DNA from: Enorma burkinafasonensis
GTDB lineage: Bacteria > Actinomycetota > Coriobacteriia > Coriobacteriales > Coriobacteriaceae
Length of the DNA: 64,000 nucleotides
Assembly (NCBI RefSeq): GCF_902150035.1
Contig: NZ_LR597508.1
Coordinates: 43,278-107,277 of the forward strand
Reading direction: 5' to 3'
Shown: one piece after another, positions 51,686 to 61,320 of the stretch
Numbering within the stretch: the first letter of the stretch is position 1
Layout of the letters: each line of letters opens with the position of its first letter
Made by a program: the position numbers and the translations under genes
The notes under the pieces: model-generated
The model's input: only the letters and a program-made list of their open reading frames with translations
The model's database searches: none
Told to the model about the DNA's origin: nothing

Positions 51686-51711
51686 GGGCGTCTGGGCAAG
51701 GCGCCCTTTTT
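51686..51711 (+). terminator. Terminator-like hairpin in the nhaA leader
   Basis: GGGCGTC pairs with GGCGCCC (one G-U) around TGGGCAA, followed by TTTTT. Its T-run ends 36 bp before the nhaA start codon, in a leader of about 170 bp after the ppaC terminator. No upstream protein gene needs it, so attenuation of nhaA is the natural reading. Confidence 0.75.
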
Positions 51712-51747
51712 CGTGACAGGGTACTGCGGAAAGGACTCGGGGCATCT

Positions 51748-53247
<1,500 letters not shown>

Positions 53248-53661
53248 TCTGGTCGCAGAGGCGCTGCCGGTCGTAGGTGCCGGGTGGGAGCAGGTCCACG
53301 ATCTCGTGCAGGTCGCGGTCGAGGTCCATGAGCTCGGCGAGGACCACCGCGTCGAGCCGGTCGATGGTCGCGCGGCCCATGAAGAGGGAGTCGACGAGTC
53401 GCTGCAGGTCGCCGAACGCCTCGGCGCGGAATTGTTCGAGATCCATGGTCCCTCCTTCGGGTCTGGGCGCCTTAGGGCCCGGTGCGTCGGCCCGCGCGCC
53501 GCTCATGCGGGCACGGCCATAAGCATAGCGCGCGGGTAAAAGATTTACCTACGAAATCGAACGGCGCGCCGGCGCGCGGGCGGCGCCGGTATACTTATCG
53601 GAACCGTGCCGCCGCGCGCAGTCCCTCGGGGTCCGTGCGCCCGTAGTGGAAAGGGATGCAT

Positions 53662-54945
53662 ATGGCGACGATATACCAGCAGATGAGCGCTGCCGAGCTC
53701 GACGATGCGATCGCGGGCCTCGAGGCGGAGGTTGAGCGGACGCGCTCGCTCGGGCTCGCGCTCGACATGGCGCGCGGCAAGCCCAGCCCCGCGCAGGTCG
53801 ACATCTCCCGCCCCATGCTCGACCTCATCTCGAGCGACGCCGACCTCACGGACGAGGGCGTCGACTGCGGCAACTACGGGTGCTTCGAGGGCATCCCCTC
53901 CGCGCGCCGGCTCGCCTCGGCGTTTCTCGGCGTGCCGCCCGAGCAGACGCTCGTGCTCGGCTCGTCGAGCCTGAACATCATGCAGTCCGTCATCATGCAC
54001 TACTGGGAGAAGGGCGCGCCCGGCCACGCTCCCTGGCGCACGCTCGAGCGCGTGAGGTTCCTGTGCCCCGCGCCCGGCTACGACCGCCATTTTGGCATCA
54101 CGGAGGACCTAGGGATCGAGAACGTGCCGGTGCGCATGACCGAGACCGGCCCCGACATGGACGAGGTCGAGCGCCTCTGCGCCGCGGACGACTCCATCAA
54201 GGGCGTGTTCTGCGTCCCCAAGTACTCGAACCCCACCGGCATCACCTACTCCGACGAGACGGTCCGTCGCCTCGCCTCGATGAAGGCCGCGCCCGACTTC
54301 CGCATCGTGTGGGACAACGCCTACGCGGTGCACGACCTCACCGACGAGGGCGACGAGCTCGCGAACATCTTCGAGCTCGCGCGCGAGGCGGGCAACGCCG
54401 ACCGCGTGCTCGGCGTCGCCTCGACCTCCAAGATCACGTTCCCGGGCGCCGGCATAGCGTTTCTCGGCTCGTCGGCCGCAAACGTCGACGCGATCTCGAA
54501 GACCCTGAAGGCCGGTCTCATCAGCGCGAACAAGCTCAACCAGCTCATGCACGTGCGCTTCCTGCCCGATATGGACGCCGTGCGCGCCCACATGCGGCGG
54601 CACGCCGAGTTCCTCCGTCCGCGCTTCGAGGCGGTCGAGCGCAAGCTCGAGGAGGGGCTCGCCGGCACTGGCTGCGCCACGTGGTCGCATCCGCGCGGCG
54701 GCTACTTCGTCTCGTTCGAGGGCCCCGAGGGCTCCGCTAAGCGCGTCGCCGCGCTCTGCGCCGAGCTCGGGGTGAAGCTCACCCCGGCGGGCGCCACCTG
54801 GCCCTACGGCGCCGACCCGCATGACTCGAACATCCGCATCGCGCCCAGCTACCCCACGGTCGCCGAGCTCGAGGCCGCGCTCGACGTGCTCGTGCTCGCT
54901 GTCAAGCTCGTCTCCGCCCAGCTGGCGCGCGAGGAACGCCGCTAG
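53662..54945 (+). CDS. Aminotransferase class I, MocR-type (aspartate-like)
   Basis: A 427-residue PLP aminotransferase of the Aminotran_MocR family, lacking the GntR HTH of true MocR regulators. MARGKPSPAQ, NYGCFEGIPSARRL, CVPKYSNPTGITY, IVWDNAYAVHD and the Schiff-base lysine in STSKITFPGAG are all present. Related actinobacterial enzymes act on aspartate or alanine with 2-oxoglutarate. GGAAAGGG lies six bases before ATG 53662; the ATG at 53656 is too close. TATACT at 53590-53595 is a probable -10. Confidence 0.88.
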   Translation: MATIYQQMSAAELDDAIAGLEAEVERTRSLGLALDMARGKPSPAQVDISRPMLDLISSDADLTDEGVDCGNYGCFEGIPSARRLASAFLGVPPEQTLVLGSSSLNIMQSVIMHYWEKGAPGHAPWRTLERVRFLCPAPGYDRHFGITEDLGIENVPVRMTETGPDMDEVERLCAADDSIKGVFCVPKYSNPTGITYSDETVRRLASMKAAPDFRIVWDNAYAVHDLTDEGDELANIFELAREAGNADRVLGVASTSKITFPGAGIAFLGSSAANVDAISKTLKAGLISANKLNQLMHVRFLPDMDAVRAHMRRHAEFLRPRFEAVERKLEEGLAGTGCATWSHPRGGYFVSFEGPEGSAKRVAALCAELGVKLTPAGATWPYGADPHDSNIRIAPSYPTVAELEAALDVLVLAVKLVSAQLAREERR

Positions 54946-55164
54946 GGCGTCCACTGCGCCTGTCGCCGCAGGTGACGCAGGGTCCTGGTGCCCTGCCCGC
55001 CGGTGTCTGACCGCGCCCGCGTACATGCTGAAGATTTGCTGATGCGCCTCCGTGCACCGCGCGGGGGCGCATCACCGGTACAATGGACCGAATACGGCGC
55101 CGCGCACGCGGCCCGTCCTAGATGCTGACGAGCCGGCCGCAGGGCCGGCATGTGGGGAGTGCAT

Positions 55165-55479
55165 ATGGAACTGGTCATCACCACCCAGCCGACGCCTGAG
55201 CTCTACGTCATCGCCGTCGAGGGCGAGATCGACATCTCGAACGCCTCGAAGCTGCGCGATGCGATCGACCTGGCGCTCGAGCAGCCCACGGACACCGTGC
55301 AGCTCGACTTCGAGAAGGTCGCCTACATCGACTCCGCGGGCATCGGCGTGCTCGTGGGCGCCGTGCACCACGCCGAGGAGCACGGCAAGCGCTTCTCGGT
55401 CGTGAACGCCCAGCCGGGCGTCATGCGCGTGATTCAGCTGCTCGGGGTCGACTCCGAGATCGACGTCACCGCTCTGTAA
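55165..55479 (+). CDS. STAS-domain anti-sigma factor antagonist
   Basis: A 104-residue SpoIIAA/RsbV-like protein. The phosphorylatable serine is S57 in YIDSAGIGVLV, with VEGEIDISNASKLRDAI and QPGVMRVIQLLGVDSEI completing the fold. It would be switched by an anti-sigma kinase; none is encoded in the window, so the partner is elsewhere. GGGGAGTGC precedes the ATG. TACAAT at 55079-55084 is a likely -10. The tat operon follows 110 bp later. Confidence 0.9.
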   Translation: MELVITTQPTPELYVIAVEGEIDISNASKLRDAIDLALEQPTDTVQLDFEKVAYIDSAGIGVLVGAVHHAEEHGKRFSVVNAQPGVMRVIQLLGVDSEIDVTAL

Positions 55480-55589
55480 AGCCCGCGCCGCCCCGTGGGT
55501 TCAGGGCTCCGGGGGCGGTATACTCATAGCGTTTGCGCGCCCGCGCCGCCGCGGGTGCCGTTTCGGGAGGATATTCACAGGAGGTTCTC

Positions 55590-56273
55590 GTGTTCGGAAT
55601 CGGGCAGACCGAGCTTCTCGTCATTCTGGTCTTCGCCTTCCTGCTGTTCGGACCGGATAAGCTGCCGCAGATGGGCCGCACCATCGGCCGCGCGCTGCGC
55701 CAGTTCCGCGAGACGCAGCAGAAGGTGACCTCGGTCGTCCAGACCGAGATCGTCGATCCCATGGCCGCCGCGGCAACCGCCGAGGCCGCCAAGCCCAAGT
55801 CCGTCGCGAGCGCGGCTGACGACGCTGCCGAGGCCGCGGGCGAGGGTGCCGAGGGCGCGGACATCGCCACGCAGAAGGCCGCCGAGGCCCGCAAGGAGAC
55901 GTTCGCCGAGCGCCGCGCCCGCCTCGCCGCCGAGAAGGCCGCGCGCGAGGCAGCGCCGCAGGATGCCGACGCCGCCGCGCCCGACGCTGCGGCCGCGGGC
56001 GAGGGCACCGACACCGCCGAGGCCGCCCAGCCCGCCGCCGACCAGCCGGCCGCGGAGAGCGAGCCCGTGCGCACCACGGCCGACCTCTACGCACGCCGCC
56101 CCCATCGCCGCCGCACCGCCGGCGAGGCGGCCGCGGACGCCACGGACGCTGCCGAGGCGCCCGCCACGGACACCGCCGCGCCCGCCGGCGACGCGGATGC
56201 CGCCGCACCCGGGGACGCGCCTGCGGAGGCCCAGGACCTGAACACCGCCAACCCGGAGGGGGGTGAGCGGTAG
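55590..56273 (+). CDS. tatB: Sec-independent protein translocase TatB-like
   Basis: A 227-residue protein. The N-terminal helix with the buried glutamate (FGIGQTELLVILVFAFLLFG), the FGPDKLPQMGRTIGRALRQF hinge and an amphipathic helix mark the TatA/B family. The long Ala/Glu/Pro-rich disordered tail (about 60-227) and position before tatC favour TatB, the client-receptor subunit. GTG start with AGGAGGTTC. Its stop shares one base with the GTG of tatC. TATACT at 55519-55524 is a likely -10. Confidence 0.87.
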   Translation: MFGIGQTELLVILVFAFLLFGPDKLPQMGRTIGRALRQFRETQQKVTSVVQTEIVDPMAAAATAEAAKPKSVASAADDAAEAAGEGAEGADIATQKAAEARKETFAERRARLAAEKAAREAAPQDADAAAPDAAAAGEGTDTAEAAQPAADQPAAESEPVRTTADLYARRPHRRRTAGEAAADATDAAEAPATDTAAPAGDADAAAPGDAPAEAQDLNTANPEGGER

Positions 56274-57058
56274 TGCCCATCGGACCGGCGCGCATGCCGC
56301 TTCTCGACCATCTCGGCGAGCTTCGCCGCCGCCTCACCATCGTCGTGGTGAGCGTGCTCGTGGCGACGGTCGTCTTCTACTTCGCGACGCCCACGATCAT
56401 CGACATCCTGACCGACCCCATCCGCCCGCTCGTCGAGGAGGGCCGCTTCTACATCACGACGTCGCTCGGCGGCTTCTCGGTGCGCTTCTCCATCGCGCTC
56501 AAGACCGCCGCGGTCGTGTGCGTGCCCATGATCTTGTGGCAGATCCTCGGGTTCTTCCTCCCGGCGCTCAAGCCCAACGAGCGCAAGTGGGTGGTGCCCA
56601 CGATCCTCATCGCCACGGCGCTCTTCTTCGTCGGCGCGGTGTTCTGCTACTTCATCATCGTGCCCGCCGGCTTCGAGTGGCTCATCGGCGAGACCAACGC
56701 CATCGCCACGGCCCTGCCCGACCTCGTGGACTACCTCAACATCGAGGTGCTCCTCATGATCGGCTTCGGCGTGGCGTTCGAGCTGCCGCTCATCGTCTTC
56801 TACCTCGCCGTGTTCCACATCGTGCCGTACGCGACCTTCCGCTCGGCGTGGCGTTATATCTACGTCATCATGCTCGTGGTCTCCGCGTCGGTCACGCCCG
56901 ACGCGAGCCCGGTCACGCTCTTGTTCATGTACGCGGCCATGCTCTCACTCTACGAGATCTCGCTCTTCGTGACGCGCTTCGTGATCATCGCCCGCGAGGG
57001 CAGAAAGGGCCTCACCGGGAGCCGCCTCGCGCTCTTCATGGACGACGAGGAGGCGTAA
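56273..57058 (+). CDS. tatC: Sec-independent protein translocase TatC
   Basis: A 261-residue six-helix membrane protein that binds twin-arginine signals. MPLLDHLGELRRRL is the conserved cytoplasmic N-terminus, and FYFATPTIIDILTDPI, ALKPNERKWV and the VVSASVTPDASPVT loop with its Pro/Asp residues follow the family. GTG start overlaps the tatB stop by one base. hypA begins ten bases after its stop, giving a tatB-tatC-hypA-hypB run. Confidence 0.95.
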   Translation: MPIGPARMPLLDHLGELRRRLTIVVVSVLVATVVFYFATPTIIDILTDPIRPLVEEGRFYITTSLGGFSVRFSIALKTAAVVCVPMILWQILGFFLPALKPNERKWVVPTILIATALFFVGAVFCYFIIVPAGFEWLIGETNAIATALPDLVDYLNIEVLLMIGFGVAFELPLIVFYLAVFHIVPYATFRSAWRYIYVIMLVVSASVTPDASPVTLLFMYAAMLSLYEISLFVTRFVIIAREGRKGLTGSRLALFMDDEEA

Positions 57059-57067
57059 GGCCCCTCC

Positions 57068-57418
57068 ATGCACGAGCTCGGCCTGGTGTCCGGCATACTC
57101 GAGACCGTGACGGCGGCGGCGCGCGAGGCGGGGGCCCTGCGCGTGGTCTCCGTCACGTTGCGTATCGGGGACCTGCGCGAGGTCGTGCCCGAGTCGCTCG
57201 ATTTCGCGTGGGAGGTGCTCGGCGACGAGGACCCGCTCACCGCGGGCAGCGCGCTCGTCGTCGAGGAGGTGCATCCGCGCAGCCGGTGCCTCGCGTGCGG
57301 CGCCGAGTTCGGCCACGACCGCTTCCACCTGAGGTGCCCGGAATGCGGCAGCGCCACCACGACGCTCCTCGCCGGCCGCGAGCTTCAGATCGTGTCCATG
57401 GAGGTCGACCTGCCGTAG
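57068..57418 (+). CDS. hypA: Hydrogenase/urease nickel incorporation protein HypA
   Basis: A 116-residue nickel metallochaperone. MHELGLV gives the nickel-binding His2, and the zinc site is two CxxC pairs (CLACGAEF and CPECGS). LRIGDLREVVPESLDFAWEV is the family core. It starts ten bases after tatC and 60 bp before hypB. No hydrogenase structural or other hyp genes are in the window, so the client enzyme is elsewhere. Confidence 0.94.
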   Translation: MHELGLVSGILETVTAAAREAGALRVVSVTLRIGDLREVVPESLDFAWEVLGDEDPLTAGSALVVEEVHPRSRCLACGAEFGHDRFHLRCPECGSATTTLLAGRELQIVSMEVDLP

Positions 57419-57478
57419 GGGCCGCCGGCGAGCTCCGCCGTGCGTCGCCGGACGCGCCGGGACCGAAAGGGGATTTAC

Positions 57479-58159
57479 ATGTCAGAGCGCACCATCGATA
57501 TCGAGCAGCCCATCCTCTCGCGCAACGAGCGCCTGGCCGCGGGGCTGCGCGAGCGCTTCGGCCGCACGGGGACCTTCGTCGTGAACGTGCTCTCGAGCCC
57601 CGGATCGGGCAAGAGCTCGACGATCCTCGCGACGAGCGCGCGCCTGCGCGACGCCTATGGCCTGCGCTCGGCGGTCATCGAGGGCGACATCGCGAGCGAC
57701 GTGGACGCCCGGCGCATGAAGGAGGCCGGGATGCCGGCCATCCAGATCAACACCGGCGGCCTGTGCCACCTCGAGGGCAACATGATCGCGCAGGCGGTCG
57801 ACGCGCTCGATGAGGCGGTCGGACTGGACGAGATCGACGTCATCTTCATCGAGAACGTGGGCAACCTCGTCTGCCCCGTCGACTTCGATCTGGGCGAGAA
57901 CCTCTGCGTCATGATCCTCTCGGTGCCCGAGGGTGACGACAAGCCGCTCAAGTACCCGGGGATCTTCCAGCATGCGGGGGCGCTCCTGCTCAACAAGATC
58001 GACGTGGCGCCCGCCTTCGATTTCGATCTCGCACTCTATGGCCGCACCCTCGACGACCTCAATCCCCGGGCGCCGCGCTTCGAGGTGAGCGCGACCAAGG
58101 GCGACGGCATGGACGGGTGGGTTTCCTGGCTCGCCGCGCAGATCGAGGCGGCGCGGTAG
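57479..58159 (+). CDS. hypB: Hydrogenase nickel incorporation GTPase HypB
   Basis: A 226-residue SIMIBI GTPase. Walker A SSPGSGKSS (about 39-46), the metal-site region NTGGLCHLEGNM with Cys and His, FIENVGNLVCP, and the specificity motif NKIDV. The N-terminus lacks both the CxxCGC nickel site and the His-rich store seen in some HypB. GAAAGGGGATTTAC precedes the ATG. It pairs with hypA for nickel insertion. Confidence 0.94.
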   Translation: MSERTIDIEQPILSRNERLAAGLRERFGRTGTFVVNVLSSPGSGKSSTILATSARLRDAYGLRSAVIEGDIASDVDARRMKEAGMPAIQINTGGLCHLEGNMIAQAVDALDEAVGLDEIDVIFIENVGNLVCPVDFDLGENLCVMILSVPEGDDKPLKYPGIFQHAGALLLNKIDVAPAFDFDLALYGRTLDDLNPRAPRFEVSATKGDGMDGWVSWLAAQIEAAR

Positions 58160-58305
58160 CTCCTCAGCCGTCGACCGGCCGCCGGGAGCCTCTTGTCATC
58201 GCCCGGGCCTCGATGATGCCGCCCTCGTCGGCCCCGGCGGCCCCGGAGCTGCCGACGCGAACGGCGGTCGCCCGAAAGGCGGGCACCCATCGGTTGAACC
58301 CGTAT

Positions 58306-58381
58306 GCATCGAGATACATGGATATAGACGTTTTCGACGCATTGAAGCGCTTTAAACGTCCATATCCCTGTATCTCGATGC
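58306..58381. repeat. 28-bp imperfect inverted repeat between hypB and topA
   Basis: The left arm (58306-58333) starts GCATCGAGATACATGGATAT and ends GACGTTT; the right arm (58354-58381) is its reverse complement with two mismatches. The 20-base centre is TTCGACGCATTGAAGCGCTT-like. The stretch 58160-58543 holds no gene I can support apart from this element and the topA promoter. No U-tract follows, so it is not a standard terminator. Confidence 0.8.
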
Positions 58382-58421
58382 GCGCGCCGCGACCCCGCCG
58401 GCCGGGCGCTCCAGTGGGTTT

Positions 58422-58451
58422 TTGGTAAACGGCAGGTAACTCGCGTATACT
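58422..58451 (+). promoter_or_regulatory. Promoter of topA
   Basis: TTGGTA (58422-58427), 18-bp spacer, TATACT (58446-58451). The inverted repeat ends 40 bp upstream of the -35, a position suitable for an activator or supercoiling-sensitive element. Confidence 0.55.
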
Positions 58452-58544
58452 GTCCCGCGAGCAAAGAAGGCCCGCGGTACCGCGCGGGCGAACGGGACGC
58501 CCGCGCGCTTTGCATGCGGGCAAGCGCAACCAAGAGGTTCCATC

Positions 58545-61103
58545 TTGAAACTCGTCATCGCAGAGAAGAACATCGCTGCCCAGAAGATCGCCCAGCTCCT
58601 CGCTGACGGCAAACCCAAGACCGACAAGGTCTACAACACGCAGGTCTACCGCTTCACGGTGGACGGCGAGGATTGGGTGTCCATGGGCCTCGCGGGGCAC
58701 ATCCTCGCGCCCGACTTCCCCGACGAAATCCTCTTCGACAAGAAGCAGGGCTGGTACAGCGTGAGCGAGGAGGGGGAGGTGCTGCCGGCGGACGTCCCCG
58801 ACGGCCTGGCGCGGCCCCCGTACCCCACCAAGCGCAAGCCCTACCTCGCGAACGGCATCAACATCAAGGGCTGGAAGGTCGACAGCCTGCCGTACCTCAC
58901 GTGGGCGCCCATCGTGAAGAAGCCCGCGGAGAAGGAGATCATCCGCGTCCTCAAGAACCTCGCCAAGAAGGCGGACCACGTGATCATCGCGACGGACTTC
59001 GACCGCGAGGGCGAGCTCATCGGCTCGGACGCGCTCTCCTGCGTGCGCGAGGTGGCGCCGGACGTGCCCACGAGCCGCGCGCGCTACTCCGCCCTCATCA
59101 AGGGCGAGGTGACGGCGGCCTTCGAGAACCTGGTCGAGCTCGACCAGGACCTGGCCGACGCCGGCGAGAGCCGCCAGTACATCGACCTCATCTGGGGCGC
59201 GGTCCTTACCCGCTACCTCACGCTCGCGCGCTTCGGCGGCTTCGGCAACGTGCGCTCCGCGGGCCGCGTGCAGACGCCCACGCTGGCGCTCGTCGTGGAG
59301 CGCGAGCGCGAGCGGATGGCGTTCGTGCCCGAGGACTACTGGCAGATCCGCGGCATGGGCGCCGCCCAGGGCGACGCGGACTCCGCGTTCAAGATCGGCC
59401 ACGCCACGGCCCGCTTCACCGACAGGGATGCGGCCGAGACGGCGTTCTCGCACGTCGAGGGCGCCACGACGGGCACCATCGCCGAGGTCGCCAAGCGCAG
59501 TCGCAAGCAGCAGCCCCCGGCGCCCTTCAACACCACGTCGCTCCAGGCGGCCGCCGCGGCCGAGGGCATCAGCCCGGCGCGCACCATGCGGCTCGCCGAG
59601 AGCCTCTACATGGCGGGCTACATCTCCTACCCGCGCGTGGACAACACCGTCTACCCGCGCACGCTCGACCTCGCGGGCATCGTGGGCGGCCTCGCCGCGA
59701 ACGTCCCGGCGCTGCGCCCGGTGACGGCGAAGGTGCTCGCCGGGCCCATGAAGCCCACCCGCGGCAAGACCGAGACAACGGACCACCCGCCCATCCACCC
59801 CACCGGCCAGGGCAACCCCGAGAGCCTCGACGGCGCCCAGAAGAAGCTCTACATGCTCATCGCGCGGCGCTTCCTCGCGACGCTCATGGGGCCCGCGACC
59901 ATAGAGAACACCAAGCTTTCCATCGACGTGGCGGGCGAGCCGTTCACCGCGTCGGGCGACGTGCTGGTGGACGCCGGCTTCCGCGAGGCGTACCCCTACG
60001 GCCTCAAGCGCGACGAGCAGCTCCCGCCGCTTTCCGAGGGCGACGTGATCGACGTCTTCGACCTCAAGCTCGAGGCGAAGCAGACCGAGCCGCCCGCGCG
60101 CTACAGCCAGGGTCGCCTCGTGCAGGAGATGGAGAAGCGCGGCCTGGGCACCAAGTCGACCCGCGCCTCGATCATCGAGCGTCTCTACCAGGTGCGCTAC
60201 CTCAAGAACGACCCCATCGAGCCGAGCCAGCTCGGCATGGCGATCGTCGACGCGCTCCACGAGTTCGCACCGCGCATCACCACGCCCGAGATGACGGCCG
60301 AGCTCGACTGCGACATGACCCGCGTTGCCGAGGGCGCTGACACCCAGGAGCACGTGGTCGAGCACTCGCGGGCGCTGCTCGCCGGCATGCTCGACGCCCT
60401 CATCGAGCACAAGGACGACCTGGGCGAGGCCATCGCCGACGCCGTCACCGCCGACGCCCGCGTGGGCGCCTGCCCCAAGTGCGGCAAGGACCTCGTGATG
60501 AAGACCTCGGCCAAGACGCGCGGCAGCTTCATCGGCTGCATGGGCTGGCCCGAGTGCGACGTCACCTACCCGGTTCCCTCCGGTGTGAAGGTGAGCCCGC
60601 TCGAGGGCGACGCCGCCGTGTGCCCCGAGTGCGGGGCGCCGCGCATCAAGTGCCAGCCGTTCAGGCAGAAGGCCTACGAGGTCTGCGTGAACCCCCAGTG
60701 CCCCACCAACTACGAGCCCGACCTCAAGGTGGGCGAGTGCGCCGCCTGCGCCGCGGCGGGCCGCCACGGCGACCTGATCGCGCACAAGAGCGAGCGGAGC
60801 GGCAAGCGCTTCATCCGCTGCACCAACTACGACGAGTGCGGCGTGAGCTATCCCTTGCCCGCCCGCGGCAAGCTCGAGGCCACCGGCGAGGTCTGCGAGC
60901 ACTGCGGCGCGCCGATCGTGGTGGTCGAGACCGCCCGCGGCCCGTGGCGCATCTGCGTGAACATGGAGTGCCCCGGCAAGGAGCAGAAGCCCGCGCGCAG
61001 CCGGCGCGGCAAGGCGGCGGCTAAGACGGGCGCCAAAAAGGGTGCGGCCAAGAAGACCGCGGCCAAGAAGGCCGCGCCGCGCAAGACGACCAAGAAGGCC
61101 TGA
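58545..61103 (+). CDS. topA: DNA topoisomerase I, archaeal-type, with zinc ribbons and Lys/Ala tail
   Basis: An 852-residue type IA topoisomerase. The Toprim domain starts KLVIAEKNIAAQKIAQLLAD and includes TDFDREGELIG; the catalytic tyrosine is in GYISYPRVDNT at about residue 362. From residue 643 four Cys4 zinc ribbons follow (CPKCGKDL, CPECGAPR, CAACAAAG, CEHCGAPI starts), then a Lys/Ala-rich basic tail (815-852). The N-terminus and spacing resemble archaeal TopA more than the bacterial MGKxLVIVESPAKAKTI type. TTG start with AAGAGGTTC. It relaxes negative supercoils. Confidence 0.9.
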   Translation: MKLVIAEKNIAAQKIAQLLADGKPKTDKVYNTQVYRFTVDGEDWVSMGLAGHILAPDFPDEILFDKKQGWYSVSEEGEVLPADVPDGLARPPYPTKRKPYLANGINIKGWKVDSLPYLTWAPIVKKPAEKEIIRVLKNLAKKADHVIIATDFDREGELIGSDALSCVREVAPDVPTSRARYSALIKGEVTAAFENLVELDQDLADAGESRQYIDLIWGAVLTRYLTLARFGGFGNVRSAGRVQTPTLALVVERERERMAFVPEDYWQIRGMGAAQGDADSAFKIGHATARFTDRDAAETAFSHVEGATTGTIAEVAKRSRKQQPPAPFNTTSLQAAAAAEGISPARTMRLAESLYMAGYISYPRVDNTVYPRTLDLAGIVGGLAANVPALRPVTAKVLAGPMKPTRGKTETTDHPPIHPTGQGNPESLDGAQKKLYMLIARRFLATLMGPATIENTKLSIDVAGEPFTASGDVLVDAGFREAYPYGLKRDEQLPPLSEGDVIDVFDLKLEAKQTEPPARYSQGRLVQEMEKRGLGTKSTRASIIERLYQVRYLKNDPIEPSQLGMAIVDALHEFAPRITTPEMTAELDCDMTRVAEGADTQEHVVEHSRALLAGMLDALIEHKDDLGEAIADAVTADARVGACPKCGKDLVMKTSAKTRGSFIGCMGWPECDVTYPVPSGVKVSPLEGDAAVCPECGAPRIKCQPFRQKAYEVCVNPQCPTNYEPDLKVGECAACAAAGRHGDLIAHKSERSGKRFIRCTNYDECGVSYPLPARGKLEATGEVCEHCGAPIVVVETARGPWRICVNMECPGKEQKPARSRRGKAAAKTGAKKGAAKKTAAKKAAPRKTTKKA

Positions 61104-61128
61104 AGCAGAAGGCTCCATCCCTAAGATG

Positions 61129-61158
61129 CGGGGCCCCGGCGCGATCGTGCCGGGGCCC
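61129..61158 (+). terminator. Hairpin after topA
   Basis: GGGGCCCCGGC pairs with GCCGGGGCCC around GCGATCGT; the tail ATCTCATC is a poor U-tract. Confidence 0.6.
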
Positions 61159-61163
61159 ATCTC

Positions 61164-61233
61164 ATCTGCGGGCAGGATATAGCAGGAAAGGCTCCCACAG
61201 AGGGGGCCGTTCTGCTATTTTTTGCCCGCAGAT
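61164..61233. terminator. Nested hairpin terminator before the large zinc-ribbon gene
   Basis: Inner stem TAGCAGGA/TTCTGCTA with GGCTCCC/GGGGGCC, followed by TTTTTT (61218-61223). An outer perfect 11-bp repeat ATCTGCGGGCA (61164) and TGCCCGCAGAT (61223) encloses it. The T-run pairs in no stem, so the inner hairpin is a strong forward terminator. Confidence 0.8.
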
Positions 61234-61320
61234 GCGCGGGCCGCTCGTCGTATCATGGATGCGTTGGAAGATTCGAGCCGGCGGCGCGCGCCGCGGGGTC
61301 CGAAGGGCGGGGGATACGCG

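Noticed and set aside
58306..58333. dif/XerCD site, because the arm is 28 bp
   Set aside because: The arm does not match known dif half-sites and the pair is an inverted duplication rather than a single site.
58164..61160. 998-residue minus-strand open frame over topA
   Set aside because: Same antisense effect; the topA reading has catalytic motifs and a ribosome site, while this frame has none.
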